Shown here in pieces: positions 1 to 10,484 of a stretch of DNA of 64,000 nt. Under the pieces are notes generated by a model. That model saw nothing but the letters and a program-made list of their open reading frames with translations, was not told the DNA's origin and searched no databases. The translations under genes were made by a program, and so were the position numbers. Where the stretch lies: the NCBI GenBank assembly GCA_002335605.1, contig BEDY01000001.1, forward strand, positions 3,348,001-3,412,000. The letters run 5' to 3'. This stretch comes from Prillingera fragicola (Eukaryota; Basidiomycota; Tremellomycetes; Trichosporonales; Trichosporonaceae). Every line of letters starts with the position of its first letter. Within the stretch, counting starts at the first letter, position 1.

Positions 1-1495
1 ATGTACATTCCTCGACGCGTCGTAAGCTCATTTGGACTCTATTGTCGCCGCAGAGTCAATAGTCAGTAGTCCTTAGTAGCTATCCAAACCCTTCCACTAT
101 ACAACTATAGAGTTCTGTTTTCTATGATCAATGATGCATGAGGACTAACAGCAGCTCAGCATTAGCGACGACGTCCATTATACCATTACATTACTGTACC
201 TCTGTAGCAGATGCTTTGGACAGGAACAGGGATATCTATGATTCGGGTACAGACCACGACCACCTGATTCAGGGCAGAGTTTGAAGACACTGAGGCCTTC
301 ATTCTCCCCGCACCCTCTGCATTGGAACCCTTCAATCGTACACATACGTCATGAGCCACCCCTTTGCTTGCTGTGCAACAGCAGCCCCGAGCAGGATCGC
401 AGAGGGGCTAGAGGGGGAATAGAAAAGGACATGAGTGGTCAGAGTGACTTGCCATGAGTTGGTTGGCGTGTTTGACCGTTGATATCACCCTGTTACTGCG
501 TACAGTGTTGTGTCAGCCCTCTGCGATCAGAAGATCTGCGTCTCTAGTCTCTAAAAGGCCTAAAAGGAGCGATTACAACATCCTGCTTTTGCGAGGGATT
601 TAGCGCAGATGTCGCACAGTTTCAGTTTGCCAAACGAAGCGTGCCTAGATGCAGGACGTCGCAATTCGGGGTTGCTGTGCCTGACGGTGCCGTTGAGCGT
701 GGGGGTTTGGCTGCTCTCGTTTGTGAAGACCAAGGGAAGATCTAGCGCATTCAGCATCAAAAACTCGATCATGGTTTGCCAGGTCCAACCACAGGAATGC
801 AGGAATGCCTGTTCGATCAAAAGATCAAAGGCCCCAAAGCAATCAATCCTTCAAACGTGCGCTTTGATTGCGAGGTCACCCATCCCGAGTAGCTCCGGAT
901 GAAATTAGTGCCGGTAGCGAGCTACAACCAGCGCTAGCCTGGCTTGCCTGGCAGCAATGATAAAATCGATAAAACCGTCTTCCGCAGCTGCAATGACTGC
1001 ATGACGATCACGCGAGTACGGTAAAACTAGAGTTTATTCAGCTGTAAATACGCTAACGCACGAACTTGATACTTGGCCCCGGCACAGATCGCACAGAAGT
1101 ACAGAACCTGAGGAGGTGGAGTCTCGGCGCCGAGCGCGCCATGCCCATCCATGTGCAACGTCGCGCTCCCGCCACATGGACGACCTCGGCAGGGTGAACA
1201 GCCGAGAGAACCCCGCTGTAGCCTGGTCAGCCGGTACGTCACGGCGAGTCTCTACAGAAGCGACAAGCGACTTCCACATGCCAGCCAGTTCTACCGCGAT
1301 GTCCAAACTTAACCGACGTTTCTATACAGAGGTACAGAGATTGCAGATCAACAGATCCACAAGGAATCCATGACACACTCAAGCTAAGACGTTTGCTCCG
1401 AGGACGACCCTTGAGCTGTGTGAGACTTCCAGTACCACACAGGCCCGTTAGGTGATTGCTCTTCTCTCTGCGCATCGGTCCAGATCTGGAAATGT
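1..1495. other. No gene recognised (window start)
   Basis: Only short overlapping open frames on both strands are present, none with recognisable protein sequence or a convincing exon chain. The right part is probably the 3' flank of the leftward F-box gene that ends at 1496. No RNA gene was recognised. Confidence 0.4.
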
Positions 1496-3218
1496 TTAGC
1501 TCTCGCCGGTGCCCGCTGCACCTACCCCGAAGAAGCCGCGCCTGCTTTGTCGCCCGCCGACTTGAACACCTTCAAGGTGCCACCGGTCCTCGCCACTGTA
1601 GCGAATGACAACTGTCCAGCGCACCTCGGGTGGATTGTCAGGTGTTAGACGTACCACCCCTCTGATGAAGGACCTCGGCGAGTCAATGGAGAATTGATGA
1701 TGTGAAGTGCCGTGGAACAAGACAGGTGGCAAGACATTGTTGGTAGGCAGGTGCGTCTCCAGACGGGGCAAGCGCAGGTTCTCCCTGGTCAGCACACTGT
1801 ACGCTCTATCAGCATCCTCTGGTGTAGAGTCCACCACGAGGTGCATTTCCATAAGGTCACCGATGGCCTCGGCGTACGTTGCAAGGTCCAGAGGCGCAAG
1901 GCCGCGTCGAAGTGTGCTCAGTCTGGGCTCATTAAGCTGAACCCAGTGACGGTAGCTGTCAGTCAGTAGTTGTGCGAGACATGAGCACCAACTCTAGAAA
2001 TGCGTAGGAGCCAAACCACACCCCTTCCACACCAGCCCAATCCCACGGCTTCCCATCGTTGGGCGGGACGAGGTCAATAAGACCCGGCCCACGAACAGCT
2101 TCAATCCCGTATGACATTGGGGCGACAGCCGGTCGCCAAGGCTCCTCGCCCATCGATAGAACATCGATGGCGTTTAGCACTGGCAGAGTCAGCGTGACCG
2201 AGGATTCCAAAAGGCCTACTCATCACTGTGCCAATGGCATCCACTAGGAGCCAGTCAACGGTTCCATCAGAATGCAGCGGAGCCCAGTCGTTATCTGGGC
2301 GGTAGTTGACAGCCCTATAAACGAGTTCTCTCAAGTAGCCTCGATGTTCTCGGTGCGCTGGGATATCGGTTTCCAATTCTGGGGCTAGAAGCGCGTGCAA
2401 GCGGGCGAGGGTAGAAGAACGCCCTTCTCTTCGTACTCTTCGATATGGATTTCCAGGCAGCGTTCGAAGCTTCGGCGGCAATGCGTCGCTTGAATCAGGG
2501 CACAGGTAGATATACCTGAAGACTTCAGAGCGCAGAGCACTCTCAAGGTATCGCCCGTTGCGTGTGGCTGGCGCAGTAAAGAATGACTCTGGACCGTTGT
2601 CGATATCAACCCGCCGGGGAGGCAGGTCAAGAAACAGATAGAGCAGGGCAGCACTTATACGTTCGGCATGTGACTCCTGGGTACGATGAGCAGCTTGTAT
2701 CCAGTATGAAGCCTACCAATTCATCCCACCTGCCTTTTGGCAAGCGAAACAGGCATTCCATGCTGATTCTGTCTTGAAACCTCGCTCGCCAGTCAATATC
2801 AACCTGTTCAGACGGAAATGCCGCAGCAGATCGAGGATCATCGTAGCGTGTGAGAATGAGGTCCCGCCATAGTGCTGTATTGCTGGCCTGTCCCAGTCAG
2901 TGCAAGCTAAGCGTCTGTTACACACCCCATAAACAAAGGTCTGCAAGGCTCGGCAAGTTGCGGCCACATGTGCGATTGTCTGCGGTTTATCGCGGCCAAC
3001 GTGGACGAGAATGTGATGAAGAATCTACAAATTCAGCATTAGCCCGTTTGCTCCCCGCTTGGGTAATGGTACTGCACCTCGGGAGGAAGAAGGAGGAGGT
3101 CACTGTCAGGCTGTGGTGCTGGGGAGCGGCTGCCCCCGCTTGAGCTTGCGAGGGCGGTGAGACTGCTGACAGAGGCCGACAGTGTACTATTCTGATCCAG
3201 TGAATGTTTGAGCGGCAT
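1496..3218 (-). CDS. F-box domain protein
   Basis: Probable substrate adaptor of an SCF ubiquitin ligase. The first ATG is at 3218. A Ser/Pro-rich leader of about 45 residues ends in LLLLPPE. A GT donor then joins it to ILHHILVHVGRDKPQTIAHV and AATCRALQTFVYG, which is the LPPEIL...C+AL F-box pattern. After a second intron the next exon reads NTALWRDLILTRYDDPR followed by DIDWRARFQDR, the segment that usually follows the F-box in basidiomycete members. The C-terminal half (GVWFGSYAFLE, then RGVVRL, EVRWTVVIRYSGEDRWHLEGVQ, and GG..SRRGFFGVG) matches the beta-rich domain of fungal F-box proteins with a C-terminal W..Y motif. At least four introns are needed. The substrate is unknown. The family call is strong; the internal splice sites are approximate. 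Confidence 0.72.
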
Positions 3219-3826
3219 CTTGAGCGGCGACGCTGTCAAGCCATAGAAGTAGCGCAGGGACTTAGAAGGTCATACTTGATCTCACGATCTCGTGACTAGT
3301 CGATGTTCGGTTGTTGGTGAAGTCGCAGTATGTGGAGGTCAGCGGGTCTTATCTGAGCAGATTACGTACAATTCAGATCTAATGTGCTGACTATGGCCGG
3401 CGAGGTTGAGTGTCGGTCCCAACATCAAGGTTAAGAGCAAATCGCATGGCACGGCAAGAAAGATGCATAGCAAAGGGGGCAGGCCTCTGGGAACGAGCAT
3501 GTGCAGTGGCCACGATGTCTTCAGGTCCCGCCAAGTTGCAAGTGATCCCACATTATAGCACACTCGCACAGTTAGAGCAGGGCGAGACGGAAATGAAAAT
3601 GGTACACGACACTGGTTAATCGACCGCCTACTGTTGCGTGCTCGGGCAAGTCACAGTAAACATTTCATGCTCTCAGACGAGGGTACAGCTGTACATTCAG
3701 ATATGCTTTGGCGTATGGATGGAACATGCCGGCCGCGGCGCCGGCGCATGCTGTTGTGTGTTACAACTCTCTTGCAGATGGGAGCAGGAAAGTGGGATAG
3801 CTAGCGAGCAGCTGCGAGAGTAGATT
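3219..3826. other. Intergenic region, nothing recognised
   Basis: This holds the 5' flank of the leftward F-box gene and the 3' flank of the leftward CAF40 gene. No coding frame with recognisable sequence is seen. Confidence 0.4.
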
Positions 3827-5059
3827 CTACTCGGGGCGCTCGTTCAGATTAACGAGCAGGGTCTGCAGACAACGTTTGGTCACGAGGTCGCCCTTGAGAA
3901 GGCCGCCGAACGTCCCGTCGCGGAGCGCCTCGGGAAGGCAAGCACGAAGAGCCTCGCGTGCACTGCGACTGTAAGCAGACATATTGGGGATAGTCACGTA
4001 CCGTGGGTTGTCGCTCATGCGGAGATAGCACCGAACGACGTGCTTGAGAAGACGAACAGCCTGGGTTTCAACCAGGGCCGATACCATGTTGGACAGCACG
4101 GCTCCGACGGCGTAGAAGCGCTCGTATGTTTGGCAGATATACTGTAGGCCCAGGTCGTCGAGTAGGATCTTTTGGACAATGAAGATGGCAACTGTCTTTG
4201 AGAGTTCAGAGCCAGTTTCCATGATGCGCAGACATAGAGGGATGATCTCCGTCGAAAGGAGGAAGTTGATAACGTCCGAGTTGTCGTTCTGCTTGACAAG
4301 AGCACCAATGACACCAAGAGATGTCAGACGGAGGTACTCGAATGGACGCGTTTTGCTAGTCGTATTAAGGAAGGGGTAGAGGAAGAGTGGGATATGAGCA
4401 TTGAGGAAGAGACTGCGTGTCTCCGAGTGACTCGCGACGCATTGCAACAAGGCAAGCGCGTTGCACACGCGGTTCGAAGCGTGGGCGGTTAGGACAGGTG
4501 GTGAAAGCGCGGGATAGACGTTGACAATCTCGAGGAGGAGGGAGGACATGATACCTGGTGGGGTAAGTTCAAGTTTCAACGTCGAAAGCTCACCAAAGCC
4601 GCCCCACAGAACCAGAGCCAGGTCCTCGTACATTTCACGCTTCTTGCTGAGTTCCAGCAATGCTGTTTCACGCGTTTCGGGGTCCAAGAGTTCGGTGATA
4701 AGAACATAGATCTTCTCCTCCTCAGAGCCTGCTGGGGGAGGGTTGCCATTCGGGAGCAGCAACAGCTTGCCAGTACCCTGTGCCGGGGTGGCGGCTCCAG
4801 GACCACCAGCCGTTGAAAATGAAGTAGCACCGGATCCCGCACCAGCGCCGCCCATAGCGCCGCCTCCGCCCGGAGTGCTGCCGGGTAACGTGAGTGATCC
4901 GGAGGTTGGAGGTGGCGGGTTGTTCAGGTGCTGAGCAAGATTGTTGAGGAGCAGTGGGGCGCCTGCCGCAGCACCACCGAGCTGATGTTGCTGAGTACCA
5001 GAACGAGACGACATTTCGCTAGGAGTGTAGCCACCGTATGCTGCGCGGCCACCATACAT
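3827..5059 (-). CDS. CAF40: CCR4-NOT complex subunit Caf40/CNOT9 (RCD1 family)
   Basis: This is an armadillo-repeat subunit of the CCR4-NOT deadenylase complex, acting in mRNA decay and translational repression. It is a single uninterrupted frame of 410 residues from ATG 5059. Residues 1-115 are low complexity (Gly, Gln, Asn and Pro rich). The RCD1 fold runs from about 116 to 408. Recognisable segments are [95 protein letters not shown], and ending [16 protein letters not shown]. These are close to human CNOT9 throughout. It is odd for this neighbourhood in having no intron. Function is assigned by homology and confidence is very high. Confidence 0.96.
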   Translation of the reverse strand: MYGGRAAYGGYTPSEMSSRSGTQQHQLGGAAAGAPLLLNNLAQHLNNPPPPTSGSLTLPGSTPGGGGAMGGAGAGSGATSFSTAGGPGAATPAQGTGKLLLLPNGNPPPAGSEEEKIYVLITELLDPETRETALLELSKKREMYEDLALVLWGGFGELSTLKLELTPPGIMSSLLLEIVNVYPALSPPVLTAHASNRVCNALALLQCVASHSETRSLFLNAHIPLFLYPFLNTTSKTRPFEYLRLTSLGVIGALVKQNDNSDVINFLLSTEIIPLCLRIMETGSELSKTVAIFIVQKILLDDLGLQYICQTYERFYAVGAVLSNMVSALVETQAVRLLKHVVRCYLRMSDNPRYVTIPNMSAYSRSAREALRACLPEALRDGTFGGLLKGDLVTKRCLQTLLVNLNERPE

Positions 5060-5451
5060 GGCAGCGGGACGGGGCGGGAGAGAGATGGCGAGATCGAGGA
5101 GCGTGCAGAGAGGCAGCCCCCTGTCGGGGCAGAGAATACGACCAAAGGGTGGTCGCGAGGAAAGGACAGTCCCCTAGTTAGGGACGAGAGCGTGCGAGGG
5201 TGTGCCGCTGAGGTGATTGAGGCCGGATGCGAGTGATGAATGGGATTGTGATCTGCTTATGGGTGGTGAACGTCAGTAGTGTGATCCTTGGGAGTCAAGG
5301 TGGAGACGCGCGGCATTAAACGCCGCGACTGTGGCACACACTGTCAGGGTGGCACAATCCACAATCGATAACATTTTGGAGGACGCAATGCCACCTTACA
5401 AGCTATATGACACAAAAACATTGCTGGAAACACTATACAAGCTCACTGCTA
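5060..5451. other. Intergenic: CAF40 leader and 3' end of the eIF4E-like gene
   Basis: This is the upstream region of leftward CAF40 and the 3' flank of the leftward eIF4E-like gene. No coding frame of its own was recognised. Confidence 0.4.
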
Positions 5452-7067
5452 CTACCATCCACCGCTGGCACCACCGCGTGGTCCTCCCATCGGCCCAGAA
5501 AATGGGGTAGCCCCAACAGGGGACGCCGTACCCGACGCATTGCGGCGCATTGGCGCGGATCCTGCGAGAGGGGAGCCTGGAAGAGAGAGAGGCATGCTGT
5601 GGGTCATGGGAGAGCTGGGAGTACGTCCAGGGCGGAGACGAGTGTGATCCACATTGGGGGTGACGGTCGCCGAGACGGCTCGCTGGGCAAAGGAAACACG
5701 CATAAATTTGTTGGGAGGCACACTCATGTGAGCTTCGTTACACTGGCAAGGTCAGTAGAGTCACCCCAACGCGACTTACTTGAAATTCGACTGAAACGCC
5801 GTCTATTTCACGCGTTTCAAGAGCCATGGCCTCGATGATGCGGTATCCGAGTGCATTCAACGCGCCAACGTTGTCACGATCGCGAGTCCAAACTTGAATG
5901 CGATCCAGCTTGGGTCGGGTGGACACCACGATACCACACACCTGGTCTTCCGGATCCAGGAGCCCACCGATGAGCGCCATGGTAAGATTGGCCCAAATGA
6001 TGTCGATCAGGACCGGAGAGTTGCGCACAAGAACCACCCAGCGGCCGCCATCCTTGTTAGCTGGGTCTTCCCAAAGCTGCAGGGGTCAGTGTGCAATGGA
6101 GGACTCAGACTCACGGGACGGATGCCCTTCTTAAACAGATGATAGTTGGCATACTTTGCCAGGCGACTGGGCATGCGAATGTTGTTCATGTATTGGGCAA
6201 AGGCTTGAACCGTCGCAATGTGGCCGACGGTAAGAAGACGCGCTTCCCATTCGCTCAATAGGTCGTCCTTCTTCGTGACAGGATCGGGATTGTAAGTTTT
6301 CGAGTCGTAGAAGAGAGTCCTGAAACTGTTAGACGCGTGCATTGGCGCGTATCTCACCATTCATGACCAAGAGGGTACGAAACTTGGGTCGCATGAGGGG
6401 CGGCAGAAGGGGCGGCATGGTCAGTCCCTACCGCTGTGTCATCCGCCTTGCCTGGAGACGTTGAGACAACAACGATTGCCGGAATGACGGCCGCTTCCTC
6501 CTGAGCTACAGTGTTCTTGATAGGAGTCTCAGGTGAGCTGGCTCCTCCAGGAAGGCCAACCCCCAGACCGCGATTGAGGCGCAGGCGTTTCGCATCGAGA
6601 TCCTCGCCTTCTTTCTTGGGAGCAGAAGCTGTGTTGTTGTCGGTGGGGACGCGGCCTCCTGACTCCTCGGCTACCTCGGTGGTGCTTGTACCTGGGTTGG
6701 TAGTCTTTGTTGACGAGGTGAGGTTCGCACGAGCCATGGCACTCTGGGGGAGCTTTAGGCGACTGGGAGTCGTGGTCGTGCATGCTTCAGCGGGTACATT
6801 GGTCGTTATCTCGTTCAGGGCAGTGCTGGCTGCGAGATGGGGAGCATTCGGCGCAGCCGGAGCAGTGTGAAGGTGATCAGAGAGCTGCTTGAGAGAGGGC
6901 AGACCAGCCTTGTTGTTACTCTTTGGTGTACCAGACTTGCGGGCGAACCTAGGAGTCTTAGACTGCGTGGAGGAGACGAGAACGCACCTAGAAGCCATGG
7001 CTGGGGGAGTGTCTGTCGTCGGCCCAGTGGAATCCTTGGAGAACGCAGCTGCTGTAAAAGCCGACAT
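5452..7067 (-). CDS. eIF4E-family mRNA cap-binding protein, divergent
   Basis: The ATG is at 7067. The first 235 residues or so are Ser/Thr/Pro-rich and look disordered. The cap-binding fold begins at HEW and continues after an intron with TLFYDSKTYN. An ungapped match to human eIF4E shows W56 (SEWEARL), W102/E103 (LWEDPANKDGGRW), R157 (STRPKLDR) and W166 (IQVWT) all conserved, so m7G-cap binding is predicted. The dorsal tryptophan W73 used by eIF4G and 4E-BPs (VEDFW in human) is alanine here (VQAFA). W46 is Phe. A Ser/Pro/Gly-rich tail of about 95 residues follows. At least three introns are present. It could be the main eIF4E of this organism or a specialised, 4EHP-like repressor; it fits neither class I nor class II cleanly. 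Confidence 0.85.
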
Positions 7068-7681
7068 TGCCTAAGAGCTGATAGTGAGGTTGTAAACGGA
7101 AAGGGAGAATGATGGATCAGAGTGTGTTGGTGGTGTGGGCCGTGACAGCCAGCCCGTTGGCGTTCTCGTCACGCTTTGTCACTTGGTGGCGTCGATCTCC
7201 CTTTTGTTCATCCGCCGGTCTGCGCCTGCTTGACCTTTGACGAAACGCGTTCCTTTTGGTATCAATCTGATGTGACTGAACATAGAGAGTGTATTCCAGC
7301 CCTTTAGGCTGCGCCGAGGGCAGGAAGTAGTGTTTACATTGATGAATGAAGGTCAGGGACGCACACTTCGGCTCGTTTATCTATGAAGCTATGAAGGCCA
7401 TGTACAAATGAACGGCATCTGCAACTGGAACGACCCCAGTGGCTGACAACGGCGTTGGATAGGTCATGCACAGTCGGAGGCGAGCCATAGGTGGGCCAGC
7501 CTTGACAATCACGAGCATGGTCTGTGTGCAATCACGTTGTGCATCTGCATCAGTAGTCACGCGCAACGTGAAGAATGACTCGTGCATCAAAACAAACGCG
7601 TCTCTACATGATACTGAATGACGTACAAGCACGTGCCTGGTGATTCCAGTCTAGCCAAGCTCGGCGACCTTTGCCCTAGTC
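7068..7681. other. Intergenic region, nothing recognised
   Basis: This is the promoter side of the eIF4E-like gene (left) and the 3' flank of the leftward SDR gene (right). Short minus-strand frames here have no recognisable sequence. Confidence 0.4.
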
Positions 7682-8925
7682 CTAGGGCCGCAACCCATAC
7701 TTTTGCCGAGCATTGGGCTCTACGTACAGCCAGCCCAACGGGGTCAAGTTCATGTACGAAGCGAGCCTGTACATAAATGGCAGGTAGTGTGTTGAGGAGG
7801 GAGGCGTGCCCAGCCATGGAGCCCCCGTGGGGAGAGCGAGGTGCTTGAGAACGGTGTTGACGACAACGTCTTGTGAGAGCAGAAGGGACTCGCCCCAGTT
7901 CGACGCGACACCTTTGTGCACTTCGCAGTTACCGCCGGTCGGAGACGTTGCCGTCTTCGTTCGAAAATCGTTATCGATCGTGCCAGGAAGAAGGGCTGTT
8001 ATTGTTAGTCGTCGTTGAGCCCGAGTGACATACAAAAGAATCGGACGCCCATGCCCTCACATTCGACGCGAGCCGATTCCATTGCCATCAGGCCAGCCGA
8101 TTTCGTAGCTGAGTACAGACAACGGGATGGTGCGGGGAACGTTGCAGCAACCGAAGACAAGTGGTGAACAGCTGGCGATCGGGACGATCTTGCCAGGAGA
8201 GGAAGCTGACGTTAGACCAACGGGGTGGTTTACCAAATACGTACGAAGGTCGCAAGCGCAAGCACCGTTCCCACATAGTTGATTTCACTGCAAGCTCGGG
8301 CTTCGGTGGCAAGTGCTTCCAGGTTCTCCTGCGTGGGAAGGAAGCTCGGTGCGGTTGCATCGTTGACGCTGGAGACTGGGATGAGGCGAGGGCGGGAGGA
8401 ACGGTCTGCTGGGTCGGTCACCAACTCGATGCCTGCTAGCTGGAGGAGCGTGCGCGTAGAAGGAACGCCAGCAAGGATATGTAGCGTATCGAAGCCTCCC
8501 CAGGCTAGGTAAATTAGTATTAAGCTAGTCGGAACACGCACTAGACACAACAGAGTCGCGAACTTTGATGAGGTCCTCCGGCTTGGTGATGTCTGCAGCC
8601 ACGCAGATCACCCGGTCCGCATCGAGACCGAGATGGGTGCATGCTTCCTTTACCATTTCAAGAGCGTCCGTGCGCCGCGCAACAACGCAGCTGAAGGTTG
8701 AGGTGAGCATGGTTAACAGCGAAGCGTGCGTACTCACATCCGTGCGCCCCTCTTTGCGTAGGCGAGGGCAAGCTCGCGGCCGATGCCTGAACTCGCTCCG
8801 AGAAGGAGGACACGTTCATCCTGTGGAAGGACTATGGTCTCACGGCTGGGAGCTTTGCGAAGGCTCTTGAGCAGGCCAAAGAGAAGTGGCAGAGCCAGAG
8901 CGGCATACAAACCATGTCGCGACAT
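7682..8925 (-). CDS. Membrane-anchored short-chain dehydrogenase/reductase (SDR)
   Basis: An NAD(P)-dependent oxidoreductase of unknown substrate. The ATG is at 8925. Residues 5-20 (LYAALALPLLFGLLKSL) form a hydrophobic N-terminal anchor followed by Lys/Arg, suggesting ER or another membrane with the domain in the cytosol. The Rossmann motif GASSGIG follows at about residue 43. After an intron the strand-2 segment CVVARRTDAL fits NADPH preference. Next come DTLHILAG, the SDR asparagine in SEINYVGT, serines in VHHLSSVAAT and the catalytic YSATK. The C-terminal part (ALLPGTIDNDF) ends at YGLRP. About four introns are needed. The anchor plus SDR core resembles 11-beta-HSD-like and 3-ketosphinganine reductase proteins, but the sequence does not decide between them. 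Confidence 0.8.
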
Positions 8926-9140
8926 GGTGAATGGTCCAATTCCAACAGACCAATCATGCTCCGGATGTGTCGAGTGCCTCTTAACCGGGTTCGTTCACCA
9001 CAAACACAGGTGGTCTAGGACTACATATCGCATTGTTGTACCCGTGGCGCCGTGGCCCACTCACGACTAAAACGTGTTCCACACATGTGTGATGCAAGTG
9101 ATCTATGGGCCTATGCAATAATATGATATGATGCCACTGG

Positions 9141-9980
9141 TCAGGGTTTGCTGGCGCGTTCCCTTGACCTGCGAAGGCGCTCCTCCTCTTTCAATCGCCT
9201 AGCCTCCTTCTTCTCGTCGCGGATGCGCTTCTTGTTGGCATCAGAGTCGGCAATCTTTTGGCGAGCTCCCGCGGTGATGGAGGGGAGAGGATGCCAGTAG
9301 CAGATCCAAAGACCCTTGCTAATGTCGTCCTCGCGCCAGCGCCGCGCAACAGAGGACAGTGCTTCGTCGAATTGAGAGACAATATCGGCCTTGCGTTCAT
9401 CTGTTGTGGTCTGGACGTTTGAACCCGCACGCTTGGCAAACACAAGGTGCACACGGTCACCTTTTGCCAGAAGGGAGCGTGCTGTGGCAATCTTGTGGGC
9501 AATGTCGCCCGCCGCAACGTGCCAGCCGACTTGGATCTCCTTGTCCTCCAGCGCTACGCGACGGGCGAAGCGCACCTTGGCCTCATGATCCAAATCCTTG
9601 AGGCGCTGCTCCTCGAGATCGACAATCTTGACAATGGGGGGCTCGACCTGCACTAGTTTAACGACATGGGTGCGGGTGTTGACCGTTCGAAGAATGGAGT
9701 GCAGAGACGCCAAGGGTAGCAAGGTGTCTGTTTCTGGATCAACGAGCTGGACCATGCGAAAGGGAATGGCCGCATTGTGCAAGGTAAGGGGGTTGACATC
9801 TTCGTTGTCCTGCTGCCGTGGAGGCCAATTGTGTCCTGAAGAATGGGCCAGGCGAAGATGGGGTCGCGTGGGGTTGGACACTGCAGCTCGGACACATGAC
9901 GGTCTAACAAGCCGCACATGTGAGAGTAGTAAAGACGACATGCATCGCCTGGCTGCGCTGCAGGCGGCAGTGGTCGACAT
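9141..9980 (-). CDS. Mitochondrial translation initiation factor IF-3
   Basis: Binds the mitochondrial small ribosomal subunit and helps start-codon selection and subunit anti-association. The chosen ATG at 9980 gives 279 residues. The open frame continues upstream but the extension is not protein-like. Residues 1-55 (M..AARRCMSSLLLSHVRLVR, many Arg and Ser, few acids) form a mitochondrial targeting peptide. IF3-N segments follow: IPFRMVQLVDPETDTLLPL and VVKLVQVEPPIVKIVDLEEQ. IF3-C has KEIQVGWHVAAGDIAHKIAT and LAKGDRVHLVFAKRAG. A Lys/Arg/Glu-rich tail closes the protein. It has no intron. It faces the rightward RhoGAP gene across about 500 bases. Confidence 0.88.
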   Translation of the reverse strand: MSTTAACSAARRCMSSLLLSHVRLVRPSCVRAAVSNPTRPHLRLAHSSGHNWPPRQQDNEDVNPLTLHNAAIPFRMVQLVDPETDTLLPLASLHSILRTVNTRTHVVKLVQVEPPIVKIVDLEEQRLKDLDHEAKVRFARRVALEDKEIQVGWHVAAGDIAHKIATARSLLAKGDRVHLVFAKRAGSNVQTTTDERKADIVSQFDEALSSVARRWREDDISKGLWICYWHPLPSITAGARQKIADSDANKKRIRDEKKEARRLKEEERLRRSRERASKP

Positions 9981-10484
9981 TGTGCTTGAAGGGAGAAGTG
10001 TGCGGTGTGGCGGCAAAGGCAGCGGGCAACGGTGATTTTTGTTGGCACTGTGGGGGTAGACACGGAAGAAGAAGAGGTAGTGTCCGAGAAAGGAGAAGGA
10101 AGCGACACGAGCGACCGACGCGCTTTGCCAGGGGTACGGAGTGTCAAACGCCCAATCTGACACCGCACCGCACCCCCCCCCTGGCCTGGCTACCCACACC
10201 ATTGTCCATCCCGCGACACACACACACGCGCACCGTACTCTCTCTCTCTCTCACTCACTCTCGCTCTGTGCAAGCTTCCTGTTCACGCCATTCGACTTTT
10301 CAAGCATCAATCTTGCCCCTGTCGAACACGGCACCACAGCGTTCGCGTCCCGGCGTTTCGCTATATTCAGTGCGCCAACATCGTCTTTGCCGCCCGACCT
10401 CTTCATCGACACAAACCCCATCGCTCCTTCCTCGACAGCCTTTGGTCAACTGCCTCCTTCTGCAGGTAGAGTGCTGTCTGCGCC
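9981..10484. promoter_or_regulatory. Divergent intergenic region IF-3 / RhoGAP
   Basis: Shared upstream region of two diverging genes. A C-tract lies near 10175, followed by (CA)n at about 10216-10227 and (CT)n at about 10238-10252. The pyrimidine-rich strand runs rightward towards the RhoGAP ATG, a pattern common just ahead of fungal transcription start sites. No specific factor site can be named. Confidence 0.45.

Noticed and set aside
9981..10223. In-frame upstream extension of mitochondrial IF-3
   Set aside because: The segment is Trp/Gly/Pro-rich and not a targeting peptide; the ATG at 9980 gives a typical mitochondrial leader and the divergent promoter must fit here.
10216..10260. CA/CT microsatellites as a possible functional repeat
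   Set aside because: Short simple repeats ahead of a gene start; ordinary for promoter and leader sequence.
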